DNA of 64,000 nt from positions 62,001 to 126,000 of the forward strand of contig NZ_JAWMPX010000011.1 in NCBI RefSeq assembly GCF_033101155.1, read 5' to 3'. Position 1 is the first letter of the stretch. Each line of letters begins with the position of its first letter. The DNA comes from Tropicimonas sp033101155. GTDB lineage: Bacteria; Pseudomonadota; Alphaproteobacteria; Rhodobacterales; Rhodobacteraceae. Shown here piece after piece: positions 43,374 to 51,865 of this stretch. A model generated the notes under the pieces. It was not told the origin of the DNA. It worked only from the letters and a program-made list of their open reading frames with translations, and ran no database searches. The position numbers and the translations under genes are program-made.

Positions 43374-45569
43374 TCACATTAAGTGACTGGGTAGGTTGAC
43401 GGTCCTTTGCAATGAACGCGAACCGCGGTCTACAGCACGCTGGACAGTGGACAGATCCTTGCAGCAGACCACAAGGTTTTGCTGGGCACGAGTAGACCCG
43501 GTGTAGACCAAGGTTCGATCCAGCATTTGCCTGCAGGCACCCGTCTCCGGCAAAACGAGAATCACGTTGGGCCATTGGGAACCCTGCGCTTTGTGGATTG
43601 TGGCGGCAAATCCAAGTTCCAGTTTCTCCAGTACTGGCCTACCAAGTGAAACCTCCTCGCCGTTAATCTCGGCTACTCCAAAGATCTCGTCACACGGTGA
43701 CGTCGTCGCTTTTGTGACACGCCCCAGAAACCCATTCCTGATGCCGAATGCATAGTCGTTTTTTGTAACTATTACACAGTCACCTTCGTAGATCCGGCTG
43801 CCTTTTTCGGTTATCCACCCTTGCCAGTCATCTCCATTCTCAGTGCTGCCGAGCCTGGGGCGGTCGACGCCAATGAGAGATTGGATTGCCCAGTTAATCT
43901 CTCGAACGCCACCTACTCCTCGATCGGTTGGAGATAATACCATGCACTGCTCTTGCCCACCCATGTCAAAATATAGGTCGGCTATATCACGAGCATTGGA
44001 AATGGGATACAGGATGCAATCGCCATTAGGTTCTTGATCAAAAGTTGGTATCGATACACTCTTGCCCCGACGAATAGCACTTCCAAACTTATGAATACCA
44101 CTTTGCTCGCTCTGTCTTTTAACAGCCGTAAGCCGATAGTGGGGGATGCGGACACTCTTCATTATGGCGTGAAAGACCAAGCCGGGGCTAATTGGCGGTA
44201 GCTGTTGGTCGTCGCCAACGACGATCCATCTTGTCGCGGGCGGCAACAGACGAAGCAAATCATACATTGACTTGAGGTCTACCATACTGGCCTCGTCGAT
44301 CACCGCGACGACGTGATCCGGTCGGCGAGCCAAAGGCGTCCTCTTCAATTCTTGAACAAATTTGAAGATTGTGTGGGCCTCTCTGCCCGTCGCTTCCGCC
44401 ATGCGTGACGCAGCCCTGCCGCTGAAAGCAAGCAGGACGATTTTGGTGTCCCTGCTTAGATGGTCAAGGAGCGCCAGAACACCTGTTAGGATCGTGGTCT
44501 TTCCGACGCCCGCACCGCCAGATAATGCACACACCTTGTTCGTCGTCGCCCCGATCACAGCTTTTCTCTGTTCCGGTGTCAGGGAAAACGGAATCGAACT
44601 TTCGAACAGCTCTAACCCTCGAGAAATCTTCTCATCGGAAACCGTGTGTTCCCATTCTGCAAAGGCTGACCCCGATCCATCGGGTCGATTCAGGGCTTCA
44701 AGAATTTTGGATGCCACGAAGTGCTCAAGTAGAAAGGGTCCCTCAAGCTGGTAACCAACAGATGTCTCGACCACGACTTTTCGGGCGCCAGCAGCTCGAA
44801 GTGCCTGGTCGGGATCGACTTCTCGCTTTTCAACCTCCAAGACGAATTCCGCCTTGGGCATGGCTGTGGAGCCCGTTCTACTACAGAAAGTACCTATGAT
44901 GTCGGCCACCTGAGCCGCCCGGTACACGGGATCCTCCTCCGAGATGCCTATAGCCGTGGCAATCGCGGCGCATTTTCTGAATGACACACCAAATTGACGC
45001 AATACGAAAGGGTCCGCCTCCAGAAATTCAACTGTCCTTCCCTGCCATGTCTTTACAATGGTGTGGGAAATCCCAACATCTAAATCACGTTCAGAGAGCC
45101 AGTGGATGGCAGCAAGATGTTCATCCTTCGGGAATTTCTCATAGATTTGTTCGATGGCGAAATCGGGAAGACCCAAGTCTCGCAGGGCGTTGTCGTCTCT
45201 TGCCTCAATAATCTGGATCAGTTTTGGGTGACGGGCAAGTCTCCCTGCTCTAACTTCGCCAATTCGATCGATATTGTGCCTCAACCAAACTTCAAACAAT
45301 CGTGGGGAAGGCTTAATGAACTCCGCGGTCTTGGCCACGAAATGTGTTTCGTGGATGACGAAGCTACCTGCCTTGAAGTGGCGCTCGCCTTCTGTGCCAA
45401 CCACACGCCAAATGGTACCAGGGCGGGCAAGTTCTCTCAGAGATTTGGGGACAGAGACTACAAGACTCTTGGCTGCATCAATGACTCTGCCATCTTCCGA
45501 GAGGGATCTCGCGCTGAATTGGCCGTTGGAGCGCCGTTTCTTTATCTGGATCAGCTTCGTTTCAGTCAT
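43374..45569 (-). CDS. RecD2-like SF1B DNA helicase of the island core
   Basis: 731 residues from the ATG at 45569. An N-terminal part with helix-hairpin-helix-like repeats (about 90-260) precedes the motor: Walker A S-G-G-A-G-V-G-K-T-T at about 350, D-E-A-S at about 424, G-D-D-Q-Q-L-P-P, and the C-terminal T-I-H-K-A-Q-G-S and T-R-A-Q. This is the stand-alone RecD (RecD2/YrrC) type rather than RecBCD. It overlaps the coiled-coil gene by 8 bp, so it is the fifth translationally coupled gene of the recombinase operon. It may process or unwind element DNA during transfer or excision. Confidence 0.9.
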   Translation of the reverse strand: MTETKLIQIKKRRSNGQFSARSLSEDGRVIDAAKSLVVSVPKSLRELARPGTIWRVVGTEGERHFKAGSFVIHETHFVAKTAEFIKPSPRLFEVWLRHNIDRIGEVRAGRLARHPKLIQIIEARDDNALRDLGLPDFAIEQIYEKFPKDEHLAAIHWLSERDLDVGISHTIVKTWQGRTVEFLEADPFVLRQFGVSFRKCAAIATAIGISEEDPVYRAAQVADIIGTFCSRTGSTAMPKAEFVLEVEKREVDPDQALRAAGARKVVVETSVGYQLEGPFLLEHFVASKILEALNRPDGSGSAFAEWEHTVSDEKISRGLELFESSIPFSLTPEQRKAVIGATTNKVCALSGGAGVGKTTILTGVLALLDHLSRDTKIVLLAFSGRAASRMAEATGREAHTIFKFVQELKRTPLARRPDHVVAVIDEASMVDLKSMYDLLRLLPPATRWIVVGDDQQLPPISPGLVFHAIMKSVRIPHYRLTAVKRQSEQSGIHKFGSAIRRGKSVSIPTFDQEPNGDCILYPISNARDIADLYFDMGGQEQCMVLSPTDRGVGGVREINWAIQSLIGVDRPRLGSTENGDDWQGWITEKGSRIYEGDCVIVTKNDYAFGIRNGFLGRVTKATTSPCDEIFGVAEINGEEVSLGRPVLEKLELGFAATIHKAQGSQWPNVILVLPETGACRQMLDRTLVYTGSTRAQQNLVVCCKDLSTVQRAVDRGSRSLQRTVNLPSHLM

Positions 45570-46011
45570 CAAGAACCCGAAGAACCGCGCCAGTCTCGTC
45601 AAAAGCCTCCTTGGCTGCCGCGAACTCTTTTAGATTGGCTAACTCGATACGAAGTTGTCGGTTCTGTTCCTCTAACACCGCCAATCTCTCAAGAAGTTCG
45701 TAGTTGGCAGATTCTGCCCGATGGGCCTTTCTGACTGCACGTTCTCGCGCCGCACCTTCCTCGCGCGCTTCATTTGACTGACTGCCCCTTTCAGTTTTCG
45801 GGTTGCCCCATTTCCGGTCACATTCCTCCAAAAGTAGTTTTACATCAGGGTTCTGAGTAAAGACGCTTCTTGAGAACCCGAGTTCCTCCATTATCGCCCG
45901 TCGAAATAAAACTCCGTTATGTACGTATTCATACATATCGCCTTCGGCTTCACGTTCCGCAACCCACGCTCGAAAGCTCGCGGCATTCTTTTCGCCTAAA
46001 GGTCGGCTCAC
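45562..46011 (-). CDS. Coiled-coil accessory protein of the recombinase operon
   Basis: 149 residues from a GTG that overlaps the previous stop (GTGA). The N-terminal ~70 residues look like a small DNA-binding fold; residues ~75-135 form a predicted coiled coil (E-L-L-E-R-L-A-V-L-E-E-Q-N-R-Q-L-R-I-E-L). The same layout, DNA-binding head plus coiled coil, is seen in TnpC of Tn554-type elements that also use two tyrosine recombinases. Direct homology is not claimed. Confidence 0.7.
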   Translation of the reverse strand: MSRPLGEKNAASFRAWVAEREAEGDMYEYVHNGVLFRRAIMEELGFSRSVFTQNPDVKLLLEECDRKWGNPKTERGSQSNEAREEGAARERAVRKAHRAESANYELLERLAVLEEQNRQLRIELANLKEFAAAKEAFDETGAVLRVLDD

Positions 46012-46748
46012 CTTTGCTCTCCCACGCTTCGGCTGATTTCATGTAGAGCTTGCAACTCGTCTCCAAGTATAATGTCGGCTCCGGTGAGTGAGAGGATATC
46101 CTCTCCTTCCTTTCGAAGCCCAAGGTGTCGCAATTCGTCTTCATCGCTTAGTCGCTTCAGGAAGTTCAACACCTTGGACCGATTCATTTCACTAACGAAT
46201 TCGTTGGACGGTGTCGGTAGAATTTTATGCCTGTCATCTCTACCTGGCTCCAGCAATACTTGTACGTCTATCCCAGGGATTTTGAGCAAGCCACTCACCA
46301 GCAGCTTCAACTTTTGATCAGCAATGCGTCGTTTCTCGATTTCAGATCGAAAAAATTGACGAAGCTCGAGAGATTCAATTTCTGCCAAACGTGCTTCAAT
46401 TTGAGAGTTGATCAGAGGCTTTCCCTTGGTCTTAGGTTTGGACCGTTCTTCCTCCCGGGCTTTGACGTAGGCTTGGAGGCCATCGATGTCCTTTGCAATG
46501 GTGGTTCTGGTTGGTCCCCTCCAATTCATTGCTCGGATATATTTGTCGACGTTGGTTGCGTTGATCGCTCTTCTGCGCAACATACTACTTGGATTGTGGA
46601 CCGCCTTTGCCGCTTCGCCGTTCTCTACGGCGTCGCAGGCCGCAACCAGTCTATCAATCGTAGCGACGCGGACCTCAGGTTTTGCAAACTGCTGAGCGTC
46701 TACCATAAGTCGATCAAGAACCAACTTAGATGTCACTACCTGGTCCAC
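46008..46748 (-). CDS. gmtX: GmtX-like protein of the recombinase operon
   Basis: 246 residues from the GTG at 46748, chosen because GGAGG lies 8 bases upstream; 46787 is a longer alternative. The protein is largely helical with a P-S-S-M-L-R-R-R and G-P-T-R-T-T-I-A-K-D-I-D-G-L-Q-A-Y-V-K-A-R segment near residues 55-105 that resembles the GmtX protein of gamma-mobile-trio islands. Function unknown. It overlaps the large recombinase gene by 13 bp and the coiled-coil gene by 4 bp. Assignment rests on motif memory and context. Confidence 0.6.
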   Translation of the reverse strand: MDQVVTSKLVLDRLMVDAQQFAKPEVRVATIDRLVAACDAVENGEAAKAVHNPSSMLRRRAINATNVDKYIRAMNWRGPTRTTIAKDIDGLQAYVKAREEERSKPKTKGKPLINSQIEARLAEIESLELRQFFRSEIEKRRIADQKLKLLVSGLLKIPGIDVQVLLEPGRDDRHKILPTPSNEFVSEMNRSKVLNFLKRLSDEDELRHLGLRKEGEDILSLTGADIILGDELQALHEISRSVGEQR

Positions 46749-49700
46749 TTGCTTTCCTCCAATGCTCGAGCCGGATTTTGGTCCCAAGGACCACTCGGAA
46801 GGGTTTTAGTGCCGTCAAGCAGACCGGGAATGATTCCTTCATCGTCTGAACTTTCACGCTCCAAGCGAGCTACGAGATCGCCAAACTCGTTCATGGCACT
46901 GTCTCGTTGAGCCTTAGGCAATCCAAGAAGATACTTGGCAACATCCCCGTTGTTCGCGGCGATATCCCAAAGAACTTCGTTTCGACTCTCCCTGAGGCCA
47001 CTCGGAACATCCATCGACGAGCCGGCGATCGTCTTCGACTCAGTCATAATATGTTGAAGAAGGCTGAAGTGGTGTTCCTCTTTAATTTGAGTGGAGACCT
47101 TGCTCGGCAGGGCAGGTAGGTTTTCTGAGTTCTCATCAAACTTCAACAGTTCTAAGCACTTTTGGATTGTCTGATACTCTGCGGCCCAATCTGACCACAA
47201 CTCATCTCGGAAGTCCCGCTCTTGGTTTAATCTTGCTTCAAGAACCGCAACCGCCCTTCCTGAACCTCGGGTGGAACGAATCTCGGAATTCAATTCCTGT
47301 TCCTTTTTGGTGGAAGCGCCGATTTCCGACATTAGGATGTTCGCGTTCAATATTAGACCGTTGAGAAACGCTGGTCCGGTGATGCGAAATCGGCAGCGTG
47401 AGCAGGCTTTGTCCCGGTGAACGCCATAGTGTGTGGATCCCTTCCTCACTCCTCCATCACCGCAAGTTCCGCCGGGGCAAACACCATGAGAGAACACTGA
47501 AAAGGAACCTGCTGAGTTCGCCAGATTGGGACTCGTTCTAAGTGTTTGGGTTGCCAGGTCCAGTGCTTCGCTCTCTCCGACAGACACAAGGCCGCCCATA
47601 ATCCTGGAAATTGCATCGTCCAGCTCATTTTCGTCCTTAGCCAGGGACATTGCCCGAACAGCCTCCAGTCGGCGCTCTTCGAATCCCTTTGCAATTGCTT
47701 CGTGGGTTTTCCGAAAATCCACGGCCTCGTAATGCAGCGTCATGATAGGACTTCCATGGCCTGCAAGTAGTTGCACAATAGTTGGGGGCACGCCCAACTC
47801 AAGCAGCGCAGTAATAACTGCCACACGTATCGAGTGCACGTCCCAAATCGGATTTCCAAGTTTGTCAAAAAAATGATACTTAGGAACGTCTACTCCGAGG
47901 TGGTCCTGACGCTTGGCGTGCACAATCGGTTCGCAGTGACGCAGTAGATAAATCCAATATCTATTTACCTTGTCCGCACTGACTGCAGTAACCTTTGAGG
48001 ATGTTGGATCGCGTAACAGAGGATAAACTATAGGGAAGGCGTTCTCATCATTTGTAATGGCTTTGGTCTCAATTGCTGGCACCGGGTGCTCTATTGGGTT
48101 GTGCCTCTCTTGTAGATCTTTAACTGCTTGAAGTCGGAGGGCAAAAGGTTCTGGTAGGTATGGAATTTCCTGTTGGTTGACTGTTTTGCTTTTAAGGATC
48201 CGCATCGAAAGAACTTCGTGATCGACACCAATCTGAAGTAGCTGAATAGCCCCTTGGCGAATATCTGCGGTGGCCTGGTTTGATGGGTTTGTGATCCTAC
48301 GCTTTGATGCCACATCAATCAGAAATTCGTCACCCTGGCCGCTGTCCAGCCAGCGAGCCGATGAACTACGCATTCCGAATGTTAGGATGCAATCAATTAC
48401 CGCCGGTTGGACCGGCACAACGCTGTCGACCGGTCTTCCGTCGACTTTCTTAATTGTGGTAGATCGACTCTCATCCTTGAGTTGCTGAAACAGTTTGTAT
48501 GGCGTTCCGTCAGTGGCGGCAAAGGCGTTCTCCTCAATCAAAGTCTCAACAATCAGGGCGGGAATCGATTTGCGTCTTGTCCGGTACTCCTTTGTGTCAT
48601 TCTCCCAATCGATCTTCGGCTTTATTGGGCTGTCGATGTCCGGTGAATGCTCACTCGACCATTGCACAAAGAGCTGATATAGCGGTCGCAGAAAACCTCT
48701 TCGCCTATATCCATGTCGTTTAAGAAAGTTTGCAAAAGTAGGAGTGTCCGCACTTCTTAGATCACGGATGTGAAGTTGGCGGCTGATATCTTGGAAGTCT
48801 GAAGGCCGTTGTTCAGGTGGTAATGTAAATAGGTACGTAATCCAGCAAATAGAGCTTGTGTAATATTCGTTGGTTAGTTTACGGGAGGTGACGGATTTAA
48901 TGGTATTTTCGAGAAGTTCGACCCACGCCAAAATTCCATCATCGAACCCGTCTTGAGGATACGGCTTTCCAGATCGCCGTTCAAAGTTCGAAACTTGAAC
49001 CTTGAGGGCTTGGCTAACTGTAACGGTCGGAGACCGAAAAAGAGCGAATGGATCTTTTGAGATTGTTGCTGCGGAGCTCCTTGCGGAAAAAACGCCTTCC
49101 CAATTTCGACGCTCTTCTCCTTGAATGTCGAAGTGATCAAGGCTTCCGTAAAAAAAGACTCTAAGCCCATTTTTGCCCTGCGAGGCCGACACGGCTCTGG
49201 CCAAGTCTATGCAGGTTGGCTCAAACGTCGTCGACGTGCAATAGTTTGTCCCAAAGTACAGAGTGAAAAGATCGACTTCTTGTATTCGACGATCCTTCCG
49301 TCCGGTTTTGGCTGTTTGGCTTCTTGAGTAGTCGTATTTCTCGCACGAAATCAGCTCCTCGTACCTTTCTTTGGGCAGCAGAAATTTGAGGGTGGTGTTG
49401 CGAAATGCAGATGAAAGGAGTCTTGCAACTGCCGATTTGTCTCTCTGTATCATGTGGATTGGCAGTAGGATGAGATTTCTCTTGGAGAGCCACATCAGGA
49501 ACAGCAGTGCTGCTCGACGGTCGCCACCAAATCCATCTGCCCTCCTGGACTTTACGGACAGGTGATCTTCAAGCAGCCTCTGAAGCTTCTCGTGAGCATC
49601 AAGGTGTTGATTCTGTTGCAGGTAAGTTCTAATTTTGGGAAAGTCTGCTCGGATTGGCATTGCCCAGTTGTCGTCTAAGTCGACTCGGCTCTCCTTGTTC

Positions 49701-50188
49701 ACTAATACTCCTGCCATCATGTCGGAAAAGTTTTGGGGACTGAAATCAAACAATATCTCGTGCAGGGCAGGGTGTTTGAGTCGCCTTGCAAAGATGACGC
49801 CTCCAGCCTTGTCGGTAGTCCGGGGCCAGTGCCCATTTTCTTGGAGCCAACTTCTTAGAACCAGAGAGCGACGTAGGAACAAGAACTTGTAGGCATTGGA
49901 ATTCTTGTCCAGCGTTCCCTTGAAAAAAAGGGGCAGATTGCCATGTTCGGACTCCCACTTGTCATGGTCTGGTTCGATGGCTGAGTGAACCAGTGGGTGC
50001 TCGAAAGCGGCTCTTGGTGTCAGAGACAGTGTTTCCGCAATGGCTCGTCGGTACTCATCTTCGAGATCATCAAGTTCGCCGAGTAATTGCTCCGTTGTTA
50101 TATTCTGAAGCAAGAACACTTGATCAGTGGTGTTCGCAAAGAACCGACCTGTTTCAGTTGTAGAGAGAAGGGATCGATCGTCTGTCAT
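46736..50188 (-). CDS. gmtZ: GmtZ/VPA1269-like large tyrosine recombinase
   Basis: 1150 residues from the ATG at 50188, coupled to the previous gene by ATGA. The catalytic core lies near residues 780-820: H-S-I-R, A-G-H-G-S-P-I-M-T-L-H-Y with Tyr at about 819. A Cys-rich part follows (C-P-G-G-T-C near 902, C-S-R-C-R-F-R-I-T-G-P-A-F-L near 930), a fingerprint of the VPA1269/GmtZ family. The N-terminal 700 residues are large and unassigned, far longer than ordinary integrases. It acts with the GmtY-like enzyme in island movement. Confidence 0.75.
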   Translation of the reverse strand: MTDDRSLLSTTETGRFFANTTDQVFLLQNITTEQLLGELDDLEDEYRRAIAETLSLTPRAAFEHPLVHSAIEPDHDKWESEHGNLPLFFKGTLDKNSNAYKFLFLRRSLVLRSWLQENGHWPRTTDKAGGVIFARRLKHPALHEILFDFSPQNFSDMMAGVLVNKESRVDLDDNWAMPIRADFPKIRTYLQQNQHLDAHEKLQRLLEDHLSVKSRRADGFGGDRRAALLFLMWLSKRNLILLPIHMIQRDKSAVARLLSSAFRNTTLKFLLPKERYEELISCEKYDYSRSQTAKTGRKDRRIQEVDLFTLYFGTNYCTSTTFEPTCIDLARAVSASQGKNGLRVFFYGSLDHFDIQGEERRNWEGVFSARSSAATISKDPFALFRSPTVTVSQALKVQVSNFERRSGKPYPQDGFDDGILAWVELLENTIKSVTSRKLTNEYYTSSICWITYLFTLPPEQRPSDFQDISRQLHIRDLRSADTPTFANFLKRHGYRRRGFLRPLYQLFVQWSSEHSPDIDSPIKPKIDWENDTKEYRTRRKSIPALIVETLIEENAFAATDGTPYKLFQQLKDESRSTTIKKVDGRPVDSVVPVQPAVIDCILTFGMRSSSARWLDSGQGDEFLIDVASKRRITNPSNQATADIRQGAIQLLQIGVDHEVLSMRILKSKTVNQQEIPYLPEPFALRLQAVKDLQERHNPIEHPVPAIETKAITNDENAFPIVYPLLRDPTSSKVTAVSADKVNRYWIYLLRHCEPIVHAKRQDHLGVDVPKYHFFDKLGNPIWDVHSIRVAVITALLELGVPPTIVQLLAGHGSPIMTLHYEAVDFRKTHEAIAKGFEERRLEAVRAMSLAKDENELDDAISRIMGGLVSVGESEALDLATQTLRTSPNLANSAGSFSVFSHGVCPGGTCGDGGVRKGSTHYGVHRDKACSRCRFRITGPAFLNGLILNANILMSEIGASTKKEQELNSEIRSTRGSGRAVAVLEARLNQERDFRDELWSDWAAEYQTIQKCLELLKFDENSENLPALPSKVSTQIKEEHHFSLLQHIMTESKTIAGSSMDVPSGLRESRNEVLWDIAANNGDVAKYLLGLPKAQRDSAMNEFGDLVARLERESSDDEGIIPGLLDGTKTLPSGPWDQNPARALEESKWTR

Positions 50189-51597
50189 GATCGGTTGCCG
50201 TCGGTGAGTAGGTTTTCCGCGAGGTGGTCGTGCACGGACTGCGCGCATCGAGCGTAGTCGTTTTGGGATTTGACGCTTCTATCGCCTCGTATTATTTGAA
50301 TGTCAGATGGTCCAAGGTTCATTATTGTTTCCGCAATCCATTTCGCTAAATGCCTTAGGCCGTGAATGTTCCTGCCTCTTACGTGAGGTGCTATACCTAC
50401 GCGATGGCAAGCGGCGACCCATGCCTTTTGTATCCTTGCCATTCTTAGGGGTTCCCCGAAGGTGTTGTCTTTCGATAGCATGTTAACAAAAAAATATGGA
50501 TGCCTTCGGCTGGTTCGATTTGACAGGTGGAATTGCTGTATTTCTTCTACACACTCTCTAAAGCATCTTTCTGCCGATCGGTCGAGCCAGAAGGTATTTC
50601 CCGTCAGTTGGTAGCCATGAAGTAATTTTGACTTCCAACCTGACCGCATTGGGTGGCGTTCTGGCAACAGATTTCGAGGCGTCATGTTGTATTTTTCATC
50701 GAGGTACGTTTGTCGGGTGATCTTTTGTGTTGAGTTTGATTGGTCCAAGTAAGTACTGTCAGAGGGGTGCGCCATAAGTAGAAGGGTTGTTTCATCCTTT
50801 AGACCTGGGCCAAAAAATTCACTCCGATAGCTTCCTGGAAGGATGTCTATCTGCCACACATGAAGAAGCTCGCTGATCCTGTGTGATCCGAATGCTGCGG
50901 CGAGCCATATTGCGCGAAACACTGGGTTTCGCTCCGCGAAAACAATTTCTCTGACCTCCTCCAGCGGAGCGAATGGTCGAAACTGCGGTTTCTGTGAGTC
51001 CGGACGTACCCATCTCGGTACGTGTGACGACCCCGGACGATGATCTTTCCAGTATCTCCTCGACTTTGCGAGGTGGCTAAAAAAGTCAGTACTTTTGGAA
51101 AGGGTGAGTGATTTTATTGTCTTTGATGGAATGGACAGGCTGCGCTCGTTTAGCATTCGCCCGCCATTGTATTCCTCTTCAAGAAAAGTGAAATATTCAA
51201 CTATATGTCTAAATTCGTTCCTGACCGTTGCCTTCTGCACGGGCGGCCAATCCAATAAGTGAAGTTTGTCGTGTGATGGGAGTGACTTGGTGCCATTGAT
51301 ACGCCAATCCAGGTATGCGTAGATTGCTTGGGTTTGCTCTTCTATTCCGAAGCGTTCTCCCGCCGCAAACAGGCCGTAAAAGTTCATGAAGCGTGTTATG
51401 GTCTTGATGCGCTGTTGGATTGAGGGAAGCCCATAAGCGAGGGTTAACTCCCTTGCCCAGATAAGTGCCTTTAGGTCCAAGGTCGCGTCTTTTTCTTGCT
51501 GCGTGAAGATCACCGGTAGGAAGTCGTGACCGTCCCCATGGATTGGGAGCATCACTTCGACTGCCAAGGGGAATGTTGTGTTCGTCACGAGGCACAC
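50185..51597 (-). CDS. gmtY: GmtY-like tyrosine recombinase
   Basis: 470 residues from a GTG at 51597; an ATG at 51552 is an alternative start. The integrase catalytic residues are visible: Arg I in G-S-H-R-I-S-E-L-L, H-G-L-R-H near residue 412, and the nucleophilic Tyr near 448 in K-S-Q-N-D-Y. The second His of the canonical GH motif is replaced in R-G-D-R-S. It lies 72 bp from the right inverted repeat, the usual place for a GMT-type first gene, and starts the five-gene operon. It should cut and join at the 6-bp spacers next to the inverted repeats. Confidence 0.78.
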   Translation of the reverse strand: MCLVTNTTFPLAVEVMLPIHGDGHDFLPVIFTQQEKDATLDLKALIWARELTLAYGLPSIQQRIKTITRFMNFYGLFAAGERFGIEEQTQAIYAYLDWRINGTKSLPSHDKLHLLDWPPVQKATVRNEFRHIVEYFTFLEEEYNGGRMLNERSLSIPSKTIKSLTLSKSTDFFSHLAKSRRYWKDHRPGSSHVPRWVRPDSQKPQFRPFAPLEEVREIVFAERNPVFRAIWLAAAFGSHRISELLHVWQIDILPGSYRSEFFGPGLKDETTLLLMAHPSDSTYLDQSNSTQKITRQTYLDEKYNMTPRNLLPERHPMRSGWKSKLLHGYQLTGNTFWLDRSAERCFRECVEEIQQFHLSNRTSRRHPYFFVNMLSKDNTFGEPLRMARIQKAWVAACHRVGIAPHVRGRNIHGLRHLAKWIAETIMNLGPSDIQIIRGDRSVKSQNDYARCAQSVHDHLAENLLTDGNRS

Positions 51598-51663
51598 TAT
51601 GTCTATGGTGGTGAATCGAACTTATGCGCGTTCTTGTGACTGGTCAAGCACTCGGGGAACAAA

Positions 51664-51798
51664 ATGAAAGTGGTGGTAAAAGGCTACGACACGAAGGTCA
51701 TGCGCAAGGTCATCGCCCTGCGCAAGCGCGAGCCCGACGATATCGCCGAAGAGGAAGCGGTTCTGGACATGTACAAGGAAGCGCTCGGGATGTCGTGA
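51664..51798 (+). pseudogene. gapR: gapR 3' part, re-started from the island end
   Basis: Host sequence begins at 51682 (GGC) and gives the missing C-terminus Y-D-T-K-V-M-R-K-V-I ... M-Y-K-E-A-L-G-M-S, with the stop at 51796-51798. The island's right end supplies an in-frame ATG at 51664, with GGGGAA about 7 bases before it, so a 44-residue peptide (M-K-V-V-V-K-G-Y-D...) could be made. It contains only the last GapR helices. The original gene would have encoded 92 residues. Confidence 0.9.
51669..51681 (-). repeat. Island terminal inverted repeat, right (attR side)
   Basis: AGTGGTGGTAAAA, the exact reverse complement of 28002-28014. Outside it the host sequence continues GGCTAC (51682-51687), the likely crossover spacer at this end. 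Confidence 0.9.
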
Positions 51799-51865
51799 TC
51801 GGGCGGGCGCTGCCACGGGGAGGCCGGAGCTTCCCCGGAGGCAGGTCGGCCATCCTTGAGCGGCA

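Larger units (their letters stand above)
28002..51681. mobile_element. gapR-inserted GMT-like integrative island carrying a replacement gapR and defence cargo
   Basis: The island is 23,680 bp, bounded by a perfect 13-bp terminal inverted repeat and inserted between codons G55 and Y56 of host gapR. The base composition is visibly lower in GC than the flanks. From left to right it holds an intact gapR, a four-gene DUF499/DUF1156/PLD-helicase operon, a CD-NTase plus 2TM effector, a regulator pair, and a recombinase operon transcribed away from the right end. Two tyrosine recombinases and the TIR-plus-spacer ends fit a conservative, Tn554/GMT-like integration mechanism with no target duplication. 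The precise ends are seen directly; the mechanism is inferred. Confidence 0.92.
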
